Positions 17,965-26,597 are shown, numbered from the stretch's first letter. The stretch: DNA of 64,000 nucleotides from Streptomyces wuyuanensis (GCF_900103455.1 NZ_FNHI01000011.1:206589-270588), one strand, 5' to 3'. Numbers and translations: made by a program. Notes: a model not told the origin generated them from the letters alone.

Positions 17965-18450
17965 ATGGATATCCGGCAGATGCCCTTCGACCACCCTGAC
18001 GCGGTCAAACTCAACGACCAGGTGCAGCTGGAGTACGCCGCGCGCTACGGCGACGAGGGCGATGTCACACCGCTCGACCCCTCGATGTTCGCCCCGCCGA
18101 GCGGACTCTACCTACTCGCGTACGACGGACTCGGACGCCCGGTGGCCACCGGCGGCTGGCGCACCCAGGACGAGAACGCCGAGGGGTACGCGAACGGCGA
18201 CGCCGAGCTCAAGCGGATGTACGTCGTCCCCGAGGCGCGCGGCCTCGGCCTGGCACGGCGCATCCTGGCGGCACTGGAGGAGGACGCCCGCGCGGCCGGC
18301 CGGATCCGCATGGTCCTGGAGACCGGCACGGCCCAGCCGGAGGCCATCGCGCTGTACGCCTCCAGCGGCTATGAGCCCTGCGCCAAGTTCGGCCACTACC
18401 GGGACTACGAGAACAGCCGCTGCTTCGCCAAACCGCTCACCGCGCGGTGA
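17965..18450 (+). CDS. GNAT family N-acetyltransferase
   Basis: This 161-aa acetyltransferase carries the acetyl-CoA binding motif V-x-x-x-x-R-G-x-G-x-A (VVPEARGLGLARRIL, about residues 90-104) followed by the beta-bulge strand and a conserved Tyr (ALYASSGYEP). The N-terminus (MPFDHPDAVKLNDQVQLEYAARYG) resembles a subgroup common in actinomycetes. The substrate is unknown. The ATG at 17965 lies 52 bp from the divergent xthA start, so the two genes share a promoter region. Confidence 0.9.
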   Translation: MDIRQMPFDHPDAVKLNDQVQLEYAARYGDEGDVTPLDPSMFAPPSGLYLLAYDGLGRPVATGGWRTQDENAEGYANGDAELKRMYVVPEARGLGLARRILAALEEDARAAGRIRMVLETGTAQPEAIALYASSGYEPCAKFGHYRDYENSRCFAKPLTAR

Positions 18451-18584
18451 GCCCGGCAGTCCCTGCGAGAACAAATAGCCCTGACGCGCTCCTGACAAAC
18501 TCTGCGCAGTCATGACACCCTGCCTCACGCACGCCGATCCGCACCGTTCTCATCCCCCACCTGCCCCGGCAGAAGGAGACATGC

Positions 18585-19556
18585 GTGAGACGCCATCGCA
18601 CAGCCGCAGGGATCCTGTTAGCAGTCGGCGGTCTGCTCACCGGCGGTCTGACGGCCGCCACCGCGGCCCACGCCGCCGCCCCGGCCCCCTCCCCCGCTCC
18701 CACCGCCGTGGCCCATCACGCCACGGCCGCCGAGCAGAACCGGGCCCGCACCTTCTGGACCGCCGAGCGGATGCGCGCCGCGGCCCCGCTCGATCTGCGC
18801 CTCGGCGCGGACGCGCTGAAGACCCTCAAGACCCCGAAGCCCGGGGCCGTGACGACGACCGTCGCCCCCACCGCCTTCCCCCAGGCGGGCGGCGCCTGGA
18901 CCGGCGGCGGCGCGGTGGTGAAGACCTCCGGCCGGGTCTTCTTCACCTTCCAGGGCCGTACGGCCTCCTGCTCGGCGAACGCCGTGACCAGCCAGAACGC
19001 CAGCACCGTCATGACGGCCGGACACTGCGTCAAGTACCAGGGCAGCTGGCACACCAACTTCGTCTTCGTACCGGCGTACGCCAACGGCCAGGCCCCGTAC
19101 GGCCAGTGGACCGCCACCAAGACGCTGACCACCCCGCAGTGGGAGGCGAGCGAGGACATCAACTACGACATCGGCGCTGCCGTGCTCGCCCCGCTGAACG
19201 GCCAGAACCTGACCGCGGTCACCGGCGCCCAGGGCATCCAGTTCAACGGCGGCTACAACAAGCAGATGTACGCCTTCGGCTTCCCGGCCGCGTCCCCGTA
19301 CGACGGCACGAAGCTGATCTACTGCAGCGGAAACAGCTCCAAGGACTGGCTGTTCACCCAGGACCACAGCCTCGGCTGCAACATGACCGGCGGCTCCAGC
19401 GGCGGCCCCTGGTTCACCGGGTTCAGCGAGACGGCCGGTACGGGCCTGCAGGTCTCGGTGAACAGCTTCGGCTACGTCTTCCTGCCGAACCGGATGTTCG
19501 GACCGTACTTCGGCAATGAGGCGAAGGCGCTGTACGACAAGGCCCAGGCCTCCTGA
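18585..19556 (+). CDS. Secreted trypsin-like serine protease with a TTA codon
   Basis: This 323-aa exported protease opens with a signal peptide (MRRHRTAAGILLAVGGLL, ending near AAHAA at residues 27-31), then a propeptide-like segment to about residue 100. The catalytic His is in MTAGHCVKY and the Ser in GGSSGGPW; an Asp in NYDIGAAVL is the probable third residue. The GTG at 18585 has GGAG upstream. Codon 12 is TTA (18618-18620), the leucine codon read only by the bldA tRNA in Streptomyces, so expression is likely tied to differentiation. It resembles the S1 family V8/glutamyl-type group more than chymotrypsin. Confidence 0.92.
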   Translation: MRRHRTAAGILLAVGGLLTGGLTAATAAHAAAPAPSPAPTAVAHHATAAEQNRARTFWTAERMRAAAPLDLRLGADALKTLKTPKPGAVTTTVAPTAFPQAGGAWTGGGAVVKTSGRVFFTFQGRTASCSANAVTSQNASTVMTAGHCVKYQGSWHTNFVFVPAYANGQAPYGQWTATKTLTTPQWEASEDINYDIGAAVLAPLNGQNLTAVTGAQGIQFNGGYNKQMYAFGFPAASPYDGTKLIYCSGNSSKDWLFTQDHSLGCNMTGGSSGGPWFTGFSETAGTGLQVSVNSFGYVFLPNRMFGPYFGNEAKALYDKAQAS

Positions 19557-19643
19557 CGGCGGCTGCGGCCGGCGGTGGCCACGGCCCCGCCGGCCGCTGC
19601 ACGCCCATGGACGCGGCACGCCGCGCCCCGCAAGGATGATCGG

Positions 19644-20819
19644 ATGGCGACGACGCGGCACTGGGCCGACTTCCAGTACGAGATCTATCTCAACGGCATG
19701 ACGGGCGCCGTGCCCCGGCTGCCCACCGATCTGACGCGGCTGGAGGAACTGGCCGGGCACCGGCTCGGCCCCGGCCCCGTCGGCTATGTGGCCGGCAGCG
19801 CGGGCAGCGGTAGCACCGCCCGCGCCAACCGCGCCGCGCTCGACCGCTGGCGGATCGTGCCCCGCATGCTGCGCGACGTCCACGAACGCGACCTGTCCGT
19901 GGAGGTGCTGGGCCGGCCGCTGCCCGCACCGCTCGCCCTCGCGCCCATCGGCGTGCTGTCGATCATGCACCCCGACGCGGAGTGCGCCGCGGCGAGGGCG
20001 GCCGCCGCACGGGGAGTCCCCTACATCCTGTCGTCCGCCTCCAGCACCCCGATGGAACAGGTCGCCGAGGCGATGGGCGAGGCAGAGCGGTGGTTCCAGC
20101 TGTACTGGGCCAAGGACCGCGACGTCACCGCGAGCTTCCTGGAGCGGGCGAAGGCCGCCGGCTACACCGCGCTGATCGTCACTCTCGACACCCCGCTGCT
20201 GGCCTGGCGCCCCCGCGACCTCGACCAGGCGTACCTGCCGTTCCTGCACGGCGTGGGCACCGCCAACTACTTCTCCGACCCCGCCTTCCGGGCGGGGCTC
20301 GCCAAGCCCGTGCACGAGGACCCGAACGCGGCCGTGATGCACTTCGTCGGCATGTTCGCCGACCCCGCCAAGACCTGGCCCGACCTGGCCTTCCTGCGCG
20401 AGCACTGGGACGGGCCGATCGTCCTGAAGGGCATCCTCCACCCCGACGACGCCCGCCGGGCCGCCGACGCCGGCATGGACGGGGTGGTCGTCTCCAACCA
20501 CGGCGGCCGCCAGGTCGCCGGGTCCGTGGCCGCCGCGGACGCCCTGCCCCGAGTCGTCGAGGCCGCGGGCGACCGGCTCACCGTCCTCTTCGACAGCGGC
20601 ATCCGCACCGGCGACGACGTGTTCAAGGCCCTCGCCCTCGGGGCCCGGGCGGTGCTCCTCGGCCGCCCGTACGCCTACGGCCTCGGCCTCGAGGGCCAGG
20701 CGGGCGTCGACCACGTCATCCGCTGCCTCCTCGCCGAACTCGACCTCACCCTGGCGCTGTCGGGGCACGCGGGCCCCGGCTCGCTCACGTCCGACGACCT
20801 GATCAGGGACTCCGCATGA
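19644..20819 (+). CDS. Lactate 2-monooxygenase-like alpha-hydroxy-acid oxidase (FMN)
   Basis: This 391-aa TIM-barrel flavoenzyme oxidises L-2-hydroxy acids. FMN and catalytic elements are seen: LAPIGVLSIMHPDAE, SSASSTPMEQVAEA, FQLYWAKDRDV, the Lys in IVLKGILHPDDA, the catalytic His in SNHGGRQ, and the phosphate site DSGIRTGDDVFKALALGARAVLLGRPY. The long loop (RDLDQAYLPFLHGVGTANYFSDP) fits lactate 2-monooxygenase rather than glycolate oxidase. The stop overlaps the next gene's start (ATGA), coupling it to a 2-hydroxyacid dehydrogenase. Confidence 0.9.
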   Translation: MATTRHWADFQYEIYLNGMTGAVPRLPTDLTRLEELAGHRLGPGPVGYVAGSAGSGSTARANRAALDRWRIVPRMLRDVHERDLSVEVLGRPLPAPLALAPIGVLSIMHPDAECAAARAAAARGVPYILSSASSTPMEQVAEAMGEAERWFQLYWAKDRDVTASFLERAKAAGYTALIVTLDTPLLAWRPRDLDQAYLPFLHGVGTANYFSDPAFRAGLAKPVHEDPNAAVMHFVGMFADPAKTWPDLAFLREHWDGPIVLKGILHPDDARRAADAGMDGVVVSNHGGRQVAGSVAAADALPRVVEAAGDRLTVLFDSGIRTGDDVFKALALGARAVLLGRPYAYGLGLEGQAGVDHVIRCLLAELDLTLALSGHAGPGSLTSDDLIRDSA

Positions 20820-21802
20820 GCGGCGGGCTCCCTGCGGCCGGGAACGTCCTGGCGGTCATCCCGCCCCACGTGGGCGGGCGTTCGACCGGGTCCGCACTGG
20901 CGGACCTCGTACCCGGGGCCCACGTCACCGTCGTGGAGTCGGCGGACGAGGACCCGGCCGCCCTGCGCGAGGCGCACGCGATCATCACCGCCCTCGCCCC
21001 GGTGACCGCCGGCCACCTCGCCGCCGCTCCCGCCCTGGAACTCGTCCAGTGCGCGAGCCACGGATACGACTACGTCGACCTCGACGCCGCCCGCGCCCGG
21101 TCCGTGGTGGTCTGCAACATCGGCTCCAGCGGCGCGGAGGCGCAGAACGTGGCCGAACAGACCTTCGCGCTCATGCTGGCCCTCGCCAAGCAGGTGGTCC
21201 CCGCCCACACCGCGCTCGCCGAGGCCGACTGGGCCCTGCCCCGCCTCCAGCAGTCCCTCACCGAACTGTCCGGCAAGACCCTCGGCATCGTCGGCCTCGG
21301 CAACATCGGGCAGGAAGTCGCCCGCCGCGCCCTGGTGTTCGGGATGCGCCTCGTCTACACCGGCCGGAACCGGGCCCCCGCCGAGACCGAGTCCCGCCTG
21401 GGCGACGCCCGCCACCTCCCCCTCGACGAACTCCTCCACGCCTCGGACTACGTCAGCCTCCACGCACCGCTCACCCCGGACACCCGCCACCTCCTCGACG
21501 CCCGACGGATTGCGCTCCTGCGGCCGACCGCCTTTCTCGTCAACACCGCCCGAGGGGCGCTCGTCGACCAGGACGCGCTCGCCGACGCGCTGACGGCGGG
21601 CGCCCTGGCGGGCGCGGGCATCGACGTCTTCGACCCCGAACCGCCGACGGCCGCCCTGCGCCTCCTCAAGGCACCGAACGTGGTCCTGTCGCCGCACGTC
21701 GGGGGCGTGACCCGGGAGACCCTGGTCCGGATCGCCCTGGCCGCGGTACAGAACGTCGTCGACCACCTGGGCGGCAAACCGCTGCGGGACGTGGTGTCGT
21801 AG
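20816..21802 (+). CDS. D-isomer specific 2-hydroxyacid dehydrogenase
   Basis: This 328-aa NAD-dependent dehydrogenase interconverts 2-oxo and D-2-hydroxy acids. The nucleotide motif GLGNIG is near residue 160. The catalytic trio is Arg in NTARGALVD, Glu in DVFDPEPP and His in SPHVGG. An upstream flavodoxin-like substrate domain (LELVQCASHGYDYVDLDAAR) completes the fold. The ATG at 20816 overlaps the previous stop. With the L-2-hydroxy-acid oxidase upstream, the pair handles both stereoisomers or removes the product, by inference. Confidence 0.93.
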   Translation: MSGGLPAAGNVLAVIPPHVGGRSTGSALADLVPGAHVTVVESADEDPAALREAHAIITALAPVTAGHLAAAPALELVQCASHGYDYVDLDAARARSVVVCNIGSSGAEAQNVAEQTFALMLALAKQVVPAHTALAEADWALPRLQQSLTELSGKTLGIVGLGNIGQEVARRALVFGMRLVYTGRNRAPAETESRLGDARHLPLDELLHASDYVSLHAPLTPDTRHLLDARRIALLRPTAFLVNTARGALVDQDALADALTAGALAGAGIDVFDPEPPTAALRLLKAPNVVLSPHVGGVTRETLVRIALAAVQNVVDHLGGKPLRDVVS

Positions 21803-21831
21803 GCCGACCGGGCCCGTACCGGCGGCTCGGT

Positions 21832-22788
21832 TCAGGGCAGCGGCACGCCGCGGGCCGCCAGCCAGAGCGCGTACCACTCCTCGTGGCCGAGGTCCGGCTC
21901 CTGCTCCGCGGCCTGCCGGCAGGCACGGATGCGCTCGGGATTGGCGGTGCCGATCACCGGCGAGATCCGCGCGGGGTGGCGCCGCAGCCACCACAGCAGC
22001 ACCGTCTCCGGGGTCACGCCCTTCCGCTCGGCGAGAGAGGCGACGAGCCGCGCGGTGGCCTGCTCCTGCGGGGTCTCCTGACGCCCGGTGAAACGACCCT
22101 GCGCCAGCGCGCCCCAGGCCTGCAGTTCGATGCCGTTGTCACGGCAGTACTCGAGGGTGCCGAAGGGGAAGCCGTTCACGGCCGCCTCGGGGGTGTTCAC
22201 CACCACCCCGGCCTCGAGCCAGTCACGCTTCTGGAGACTCATCTCCAACTGGTTCGCGACGAGCGGCACATCCAGCCGGGCCCGGAGCGGGGCGATCTGC
22301 GCCGCTCCCATGTTGGACACCCCGAATTGCCGGACCAGGCCCTGCCGGTGCAGCGAGGTCAGCGCCTCGGCGACCTCGTCGGGATCGGCCAGCGGGTCCG
22401 GGCGGTGCAGCAGCAGTACGTCGATCACATCGGTGCGCAGCCGCGCGAGGCTCTCCTCGACCCGCCGCACGATGGACGGCCCGCGCAGGTCGTAGATCCC
22501 CGGGCGCTCGCCGTCCGCGAGACGGATACCGCACTTGGTCTGCACGACGATCCGCTCCCGCAGCCCCGGAGCACGGGCCAGGACCTCGCCGAAGACGGCC
22601 TCCGCCTTGCCGTGCCGGTAGATGTCGGCGTGGTCGAACCTGGTGATGCCGCTTTCCAGCGCGGCCTCGACCGCCGCCTCGGCGGCGGCTATGTCCCCGG
22701 CGCCGTAGGGCGCGGTGTCCCACGTCCCACCGAGCCCCATGCACCCGTACAGCAGCCGACCGTCCGTCGCGTCCGTCTTCGTCGTCAC
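21832..22788 (-). CDS. Aldo/keto reductase
   Basis: This 318-aa NADPH-dependent reductase of the AKR fold resembles YdhF. The catalytic tetrad is visible: Asp in FDHADIYRHG with its following Tyr, Lys in VQTKCG and His in LLLHRPD. The cofactor site near the end is SPVIGTANPERI. The substrate is unknown. It converges with the dehydrogenase gene across 29 bp. Confidence 0.93.
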   Translation of the reverse strand: MTTKTDATDGRLLYGCMGLGGTWDTAPYGAGDIAAAEAAVEAALESGITRFDHADIYRHGKAEAVFGEVLARAPGLRERIVVQTKCGIRLADGERPGIYDLRGPSIVRRVEESLARLRTDVIDVLLLHRPDPLADPDEVAEALTSLHRQGLVRQFGVSNMGAAQIAPLRARLDVPLVANQLEMSLQKRDWLEAGVVVNTPEAAVNGFPFGTLEYCRDNGIELQAWGALAQGRFTGRQETPQEQATARLVASLAERKGVTPETVLLWWLRRHPARISPVIGTANPERIRACRQAAEQEPDLGHEEWYALWLAARGVPLP

Positions 22789-23399
22789 CCCGTGACCCTA
22801 CTGCCCGCGATTCCGCGCCCGCGGCGGGGCTTCGCCCCGAGCGACCGCCTCGGCACCGGGCATCGCGGGCCCGGTGAGCGCGCCGGCGGACGGCGGGGTC
22901 ATACCCACCTCCTCGCCGGGCTCCGCTGCTTCCACGCGGTGTCCATCCGCCCGGGACCCGCAGGAGTCGCGGACGCGATCTTCGCGATCGAGGCGCTCGC
23001 AGTGCTGCGATCGCGACGAGCGGCGTTGCTGCCGATCACCCGGGCACCTTCGAACCGGATCGCCCTGAACCGCTGGTGACCGGTGCCGCCGGTCACCCCC
23101 GTCCTCGTCGCGGGGGTGCGCCTCGCACTGCTGACGTCGCCCGAAGCGCGTCCCGGGGAGGACCGCGCGAAGACGCGCGGAGGGCCGGATCCTTCGCCGT
23201 CGAACTGGTCGACACCATGCGCGGCGCCGACCCACTCGGCAACGGCGCGTCCGTCGCCCAGTTGCTGATCACCTGGCGGCACACGGCCGAGGTCCACTCC
23301 GACCCCGAACTGCTGGCCGCGCTGACCAGGGACCACGGCGAAGACTACGGCCGGCACCCGCGAGCCACAGACTGGCTGAGCCGGCGCAGATGCCGGGGT
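22789..23399. other. 611-bp stretch without a credible intact gene
   Basis: No frame here combines a start, ribosome site and recognisable protein. A plus-strand run ending at 23079 (IFAIEALAVLRSRRAALLP) and another near 23200-23380 (VAQLLITWRHTAEVHSDPELLAALTRD) look protein-like but are short and lack a proper start. They may be decayed gene ends; the second resembles small Streptomyces orphan proteins only loosely. The stretch lies 600 bp from the integrase relic and tRNA-Ala. Confidence 0.5.
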
Positions 23400-23690
23400 T
23401 CAGGCACGAACGAAGAGCACAACGCCTACGACCAGGAATACGAGCCCGAAGACGGACGCAAACCCACCCCAGATCCGCACGAGCCGCCGCTGGAGTGGGG
23501 CGTGACGGAGGACGTCCGTCCCCGGGTGCTCGAATCCCAGTCGGCTGAAGGTGCGCAGGAGGCCGGGGTCGGCATGGAGAGGGTTGAAGTACGTGTCCAC
23601 GGACCGTTGGGCGAGGCCACGGTGGTCCGTCACCAGCGCGAGCCCGACCAGTACCAGCCCCGCGCCCAGCAGCAGAGGTATCAGGAACAT
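23400..23690 (-). CDS. Small membrane protein, two predicted helices
   Basis: This 96-aa hypothetical protein has an N-terminal helix (MFLIPLLLGAGLVLVGLAL), a ~45-residue polar loop (RSVDTYFNPLHADPGLLRTF) and a C-terminal helix (FGLVFLVVGVVLFV). No function is recognised. The ATG at 23690 follows GGAGGA by four bases; the longer open frame to 23942 is Arg-rich and crosses the integrase relic, so it is rejected. Confidence 0.8.
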   Translation of the reverse strand: MFLIPLLLGAGLVLVGLALVTDHRGLAQRSVDTYFNPLHADPGLLRTFSRLGFEHPGTDVLRHAPLQRRLVRIWGGFASVFGLVFLVVGVVLFVRA

Positions 23691-23833
23691 CGGTTCCTCC
23701 GATGCAGCAGGGACCTGTCTGACAGGGCACAGTACGCAGCGGTGCGGAGAGACCGTCATGCCAGGGACTGGCCGTGCGAGGCCCAACTCGCCGCCGGTCA
23801 AGGTCCGCTCCCGCTCCGGACGGAAGCGCAGAC

Positions 23834-23920
23834 GGGATCGGGCTGCACGACACTCGCCACGCATCCGGCTCGCTCCTGGCGGCCCTCGACGCGCACGCGC
23901 GCATCGCGATGCAGATCCTT
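23834..23920 (+). pseudogene. Tyrosine recombinase (integrase) relic
   Basis: About 29 codons read GIGLHDTRHASGSLLAALDA and then HARIAMQIL. They match the box II His-x-x-Arg region of phage-type integrases (LHDTRHT-A-SLLL...G-H-P-x-V-A-M-x-IL). Neither the N-terminal domain nor the catalytic Tyr end survives; the frame runs into the tRNA terminator. It lies 64 bp downstream of tRNA-Ala, the classic place for an integrase beside its attachment site. Confidence 0.75.
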
Positions 23921-23940
23921 CGGCTGCCGTACGGCACGAC

Positions 23941-23974
23941 AAAGCCCCTGCCGGATCTCTCCGACAGGGGCTTT
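23941..23974 (-). terminator. Terminator downstream of tRNA-Ala
   Basis: A 10-bp stem (AAAGCCCCTG / CAGGGGCTTT) lies 10 bp beyond the tRNA 3' end on the minus strand. The stem ends in TTT, which fits factor-independent termination. Confidence 0.8.
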
Positions 23975-23983
23975 GTCGTGTTG

Positions 23984-24057
23984 TGGACCTGAGGGGATTT
24001 GAACCCCTGACCCCCTCGATGCGAACGAGGTGCGCTACCAGTCTGCGCCACAGGCCC
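23984..24057 (-). tRNA. tRNA-Ala, anticodon CGC
   Basis: The 74-nt cloverleaf reads on the minus strand. The acceptor stem is GGGCCTG with CAGGTCC (one G-U pair), the anticodon stem CCTCG/CGAGG encloses loop TTCGCAT, and the T arm is AGGGG-TTCAAAT-CCCCT. Anticodon CGC (24021-24023) reads GCG alanine codons, frequent in high-GC genomes. CCA is not encoded. An integrase relic lies just downstream. Confidence 0.95.
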
Positions 24058-24164
24058 TTGCAACGAGTGAAACCTTAGCATCCCGATCGGGGTGCTTGGA
24101 AATCCGTTCCTCGCTGGTCGGGCGGGGCGGGGTTCCGAAGGTCCGGGGGCCGCCCGGCCCGGTC

Positions 24165-25223
24165 TCACTCGTTGGCGGCGCGGGGCCGGTCCTCGTCCGC
24201 GTACTGGTCGAAGAGCGGGGTGCGGCCGTGCTCGCGACTACGGCGCGGCGGGATGGTGCGCTGCCGCGGGGGCTGGGGGGCGGGCGGCGCGGCCGGCTCG
24301 ACCGCGGAGGAACGGGCCGAGCTCCAGGTCTCCGGGTCCGTGACATCGATGCCGCTCGTGGCGCGCGGGGCGACCGGCGCCGTGACATACGTGGGCAGCG
24401 GCACCGGGACCGGGTCCCAGCTGTCGCCGCGCCCGGGGCCCGGGTCGCGCTGCTGGTCCACCCATTCCGCGTGGTCGGTCTGCTCCACCAGCGCTCGGCG
24501 GCCCGCCTCCTGCGGCGACACCGCGGGCGCCGGCTCGGGCTCGGGACACGGCGGGGCCGCCTCGTCCGGTTCCTCGGCGACGGCCGGCCGACGGCGCGAG
24601 TGGTTCTCGCGCAGCCGCTGCGCCGCGGCCTCCGCACGGCGCCGGTCCATCACGTACACGAAGCGTCGCCGCTCCTGGGCGCGCAGATGCGCGATGTAGG
24701 CGCTGAGGAGCACCGCCGGAACCGCCGGCGCCCAGAGGAACCCCAGTCCGCCGACGGCCGCGACGATCGCGCCGAAGGTGAAGGCCAGGAAGAGGAGCAC
24801 GGTGGTGCGCCGACGGCGGGCGAGCACCTTGGAGCGCCGTGCGCGTTCCGAGGCGGCCGCGTCGTTCGGCTTGGGGACGCGTTCCCTGCGCGCCCGGGCC
24901 TGAGCGGGGGCGGGCTGCGCTTCCAGCCGCGCCTCGGTCCTGGCCGGAGGCGCGGCGAACTCCCGGACGTCGACGGAACTCAGTCGGTCCGTCTCGGCGT
25001 CCGGGTCGGCGTCGGTGGCGGGGTCGTCCTCGGTGCGTTCGCGCAGCTCCTTGGCGTACCGGCGCTCCATTCCCGCCCGTCCGGACAGCAGCCGGATGGC
25101 GGTGCTGAAGCGTTCCGTCGGACGGGCTTCGTTGAGCTCGTCCTGCCTGCGGAGCCACATCGGCACCAAGTAGGCGGCCCAGGCCCCGACGATGACTGCA
25201 TAGATGAGGCCGCTGCTGCTCAC
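24165..25223 (-). CDS. sepX: Divisome membrane protein SepX/GlpR
   Basis: This 352-aa protein matches the actinobacterial SepX (Streptomyces) / GlpR (Corynebacterium) family, a membrane partner of the gephyrin-like divisome protein Glp needed for septation. It has an N-terminal helix (GLIYAVIVGAWAAYLVPMWL), the conserved juxtamembrane block (RRQDELNEARPTERF), a charged linker, two central helices (LFLAFTFGAIVAAVGG and FLWAPAVPAVLLSAYIAHL) and a Pro/Arg-rich cytoplasmic tail. The GTG at 25223 has no ribosome site but TACGGT lies 8 bases upstream, so a leaderless transcript is likely. It follows rimJ by 142 bp; glp lies 1.9 kb upstream in the same direction. Confidence 0.88.
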   Translation of the reverse strand: MSSSGLIYAVIVGAWAAYLVPMWLRRQDELNEARPTERFSTAIRLLSGRAGMERRYAKELRERTEDDPATDADPDAETDRLSSVDVREFAAPPARTEARLEAQPAPAQARARRERVPKPNDAAASERARRSKVLARRRRTTVLLFLAFTFGAIVAAVGGLGFLWAPAVPAVLLSAYIAHLRAQERRRFVYVMDRRRAEAAAQRLRENHSRRRPAVAEEPDEAAPPCPEPEPAPAVSPQEAGRRALVEQTDHAEWVDQQRDPGPGRGDSWDPVPVPLPTYVTAPVAPRATSGIDVTDPETWSSARSSAVEPAAPPAPQPPRQRTIPPRRSREHGRTPLFDQYADEDRPRAANE

Positions 25224-25365
25224 GCATCACACCGTAGAGGGATTCGCACGAGGGCATCGGCCAATTGGCCCGGTGTGTCGCACGATCTGGCTGATACCAC
25301 TGACTTTTTTTGTGATTCTTCAGATCACCCGGCGATCGAGTGGCTACTGAATTCGAACAATTATT
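25224..25365 (-). promoter_or_regulatory. AT-rich rimJ-sepX spacer with likely sepX promoter
   Basis: This 142-bp gap is much more AT-rich than its surroundings (near 25303-25372, including a run of seven T). On the minus strand TACGGT at 25236-25231 sits 8 bases before the sepX GTG and is a good -10 for a leaderless message. No clear -35 is seen. The AT-rich part follows directly after the rimJ stop. Confidence 0.5.
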
Positions 25366-25992
25366 TTATTTCTCGTGCCGCGCGGGTCGTGCCTGGTGCC
25401 AGCGCCGGAGCAGTCCCCCCGGGACCTCCTCCGCGGTGAGCGCGAACACCAGATGGTCCCGCCAGGCGCCGTCGATGTGGAGATAACGCGGACGGATCCC
25501 CTCCTCGCGGAATCCGAGTTTCTCCACGACCCTGCGGCTCGGCCCGTTCTCGGGGCGAATGCAGACTTCGATGCGGTGCAGGCCGACCCGTCCGAAGCAG
25601 TGGTCGACGGCCAGCGCCACGGCCGTGGGCATCACCCCGCGGCCCGCCACGTCGCGGTCGACCCAGTAGCCGACATGGCCCGAGCACATCGAGCCCCAGG
25701 TGATACCGGCGACGGTGAGCTGGCCCACCAGCACGCCCCGGTACTCGACCACGAACGGCAGCATCCGTCCGGCGTTGGCCTCGGCACGCAGATGGCGCAC
25801 CATCTGGCGGTACGTGGGCCGCTGCGCGACCGGAGCGCCGGGGGCGGGCGGCGGGATGGTCGCCTCCCAGGGGCGCAGCCAGTCCCTGTTGCGCCGGTTC
25901 ACCTCCCGCCACGCCCGCTGGTCACGCAGCTTTATGGGGCGGAGGGTGACATCACCGTCCGTCAGGACCACGGGCCACGAGTGGGTGTTCAG
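25366..25992 (-). CDS. rimJ: RimJ/RimL-type GNAT acetyltransferase with probable CTG start
   Basis: This 208-aa acetyltransferase of the ribosomal-protein/N-terminal type has the CoA site VDRDVAGRGVMPTAVALAVDH and the closing RIEVCIRPENGPSRRVVEKLGFREEG motif. The usual tools would start at GTG 25971, which lacks a ribosome site. A CTG at 25992 is preceded by AGGGAG seven bases upstream, overlaps the mogA stop as CTGA, and adds LNTHSWP ahead of VVLTDGDVTLRP. In corynebacteria rimJ lies in the glp-glpR cluster, as here; its target is unknown. Confidence 0.85.
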   Translation of the reverse strand: MNTHSWPVVLTDGDVTLRPIKLRDQRAWREVNRRNRDWLRPWEATIPPPAPGAPVAQRPTYRQMVRHLRAEANAGRMLPFVVEYRGVLVGQLTVAGITWGSMCSGHVGYWVDRDVAGRGVMPTAVALAVDHCFGRVGLHRIEVCIRPENGPSRRVVEKLGFREEGIRPRYLHIDGAWRDHLVFALTAEEVPGGLLRRWHQARPARHEK

Positions 25993-26597
25993 CGGTGACT
26001 CCCTGCGGAACCCGAGGGGCCGGAGGGTTCGGCGGGCCGCGGGTGGTCGCCGCCGTGCAGCTGGTCCACGGCGTGCGGCAGCAGCCGGGACAGCACGGCG
26101 AGCCCGTCGCGCACGCCGCCCGAGGACCCGGGGAGATTGACGATGAGGGTGCGATCGGCGACTCCGGCGAGGCCCCGGGACAGCGCCGCGGTGGGCACCT
26201 TCGCGAGACCGTGCGCGCGGATCGCCTCGGGGATGCCGGGGATCTCGTAGTCGAGGACCCGGGCGGTGGCGTCGGGAGTGCCGTCCGTGGGCGAGATTCC
26301 GGTGCCGCCGGTGGTGAGGATGACGTCGTACGCCGCGGCCACGCCGTCGCGCAGGGCCGCTTCGACCGGGTCTCCGTCCGGCACGACCCGCGGGCCGTCG
26401 ACCCGGAAGCCCATCTGCGCGAGGCCTTCGGCGAGGAGGGGACCGCCCTTGTCCTCGTACACTCCCGCGGCGGCACGGTTGGAGGCGGTCACCACGAGGG
26501 CGCGGCGCGGTGGGCGCCCCGGCTCCTCGCCCCGCGGCCCGGCCTCGGACTGCCCGCCGTGGGCTCGGCTGTGGACGTCACCGGCCCGGGGGGTCAT
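25989..26597 (-). CDS. mogA: MogA/MoaB family molybdenum cofactor protein
   Basis: This 202-aa protein has the molybdopterin-adenylyltransferase fold. Conserved parts are the N-terminal RALVVTASNRAAAG, the molybdopterin-binding TTGGTGISPTD and the LPGSSGGVRDGL end. It adenylates molybdopterin before metal insertion. The ATG at 26597 overlaps the moaC stop (ATGA), which fixes a start about 25 residues upstream of the core and leaves an unusual polar N-terminal extension. The stop overlaps the proposed rimJ CTG. Confidence 0.93.
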   Translation of the reverse strand: MTPRAGDVHSRAHGGQSEAGPRGEEPGRPPRRALVVTASNRAAAGVYEDKGGPLLAEGLAQMGFRVDGPRVVPDGDPVEAALRDGVAAAYDVILTTGGTGISPTDGTPDATARVLDYEIPGIPEAIRAHGLAKVPTAALSRGLAGVADRTLIVNLPGSSGGVRDGLAVLSRLLPHAVDQLHGGDHPRPAEPSGPSGSAGSHR

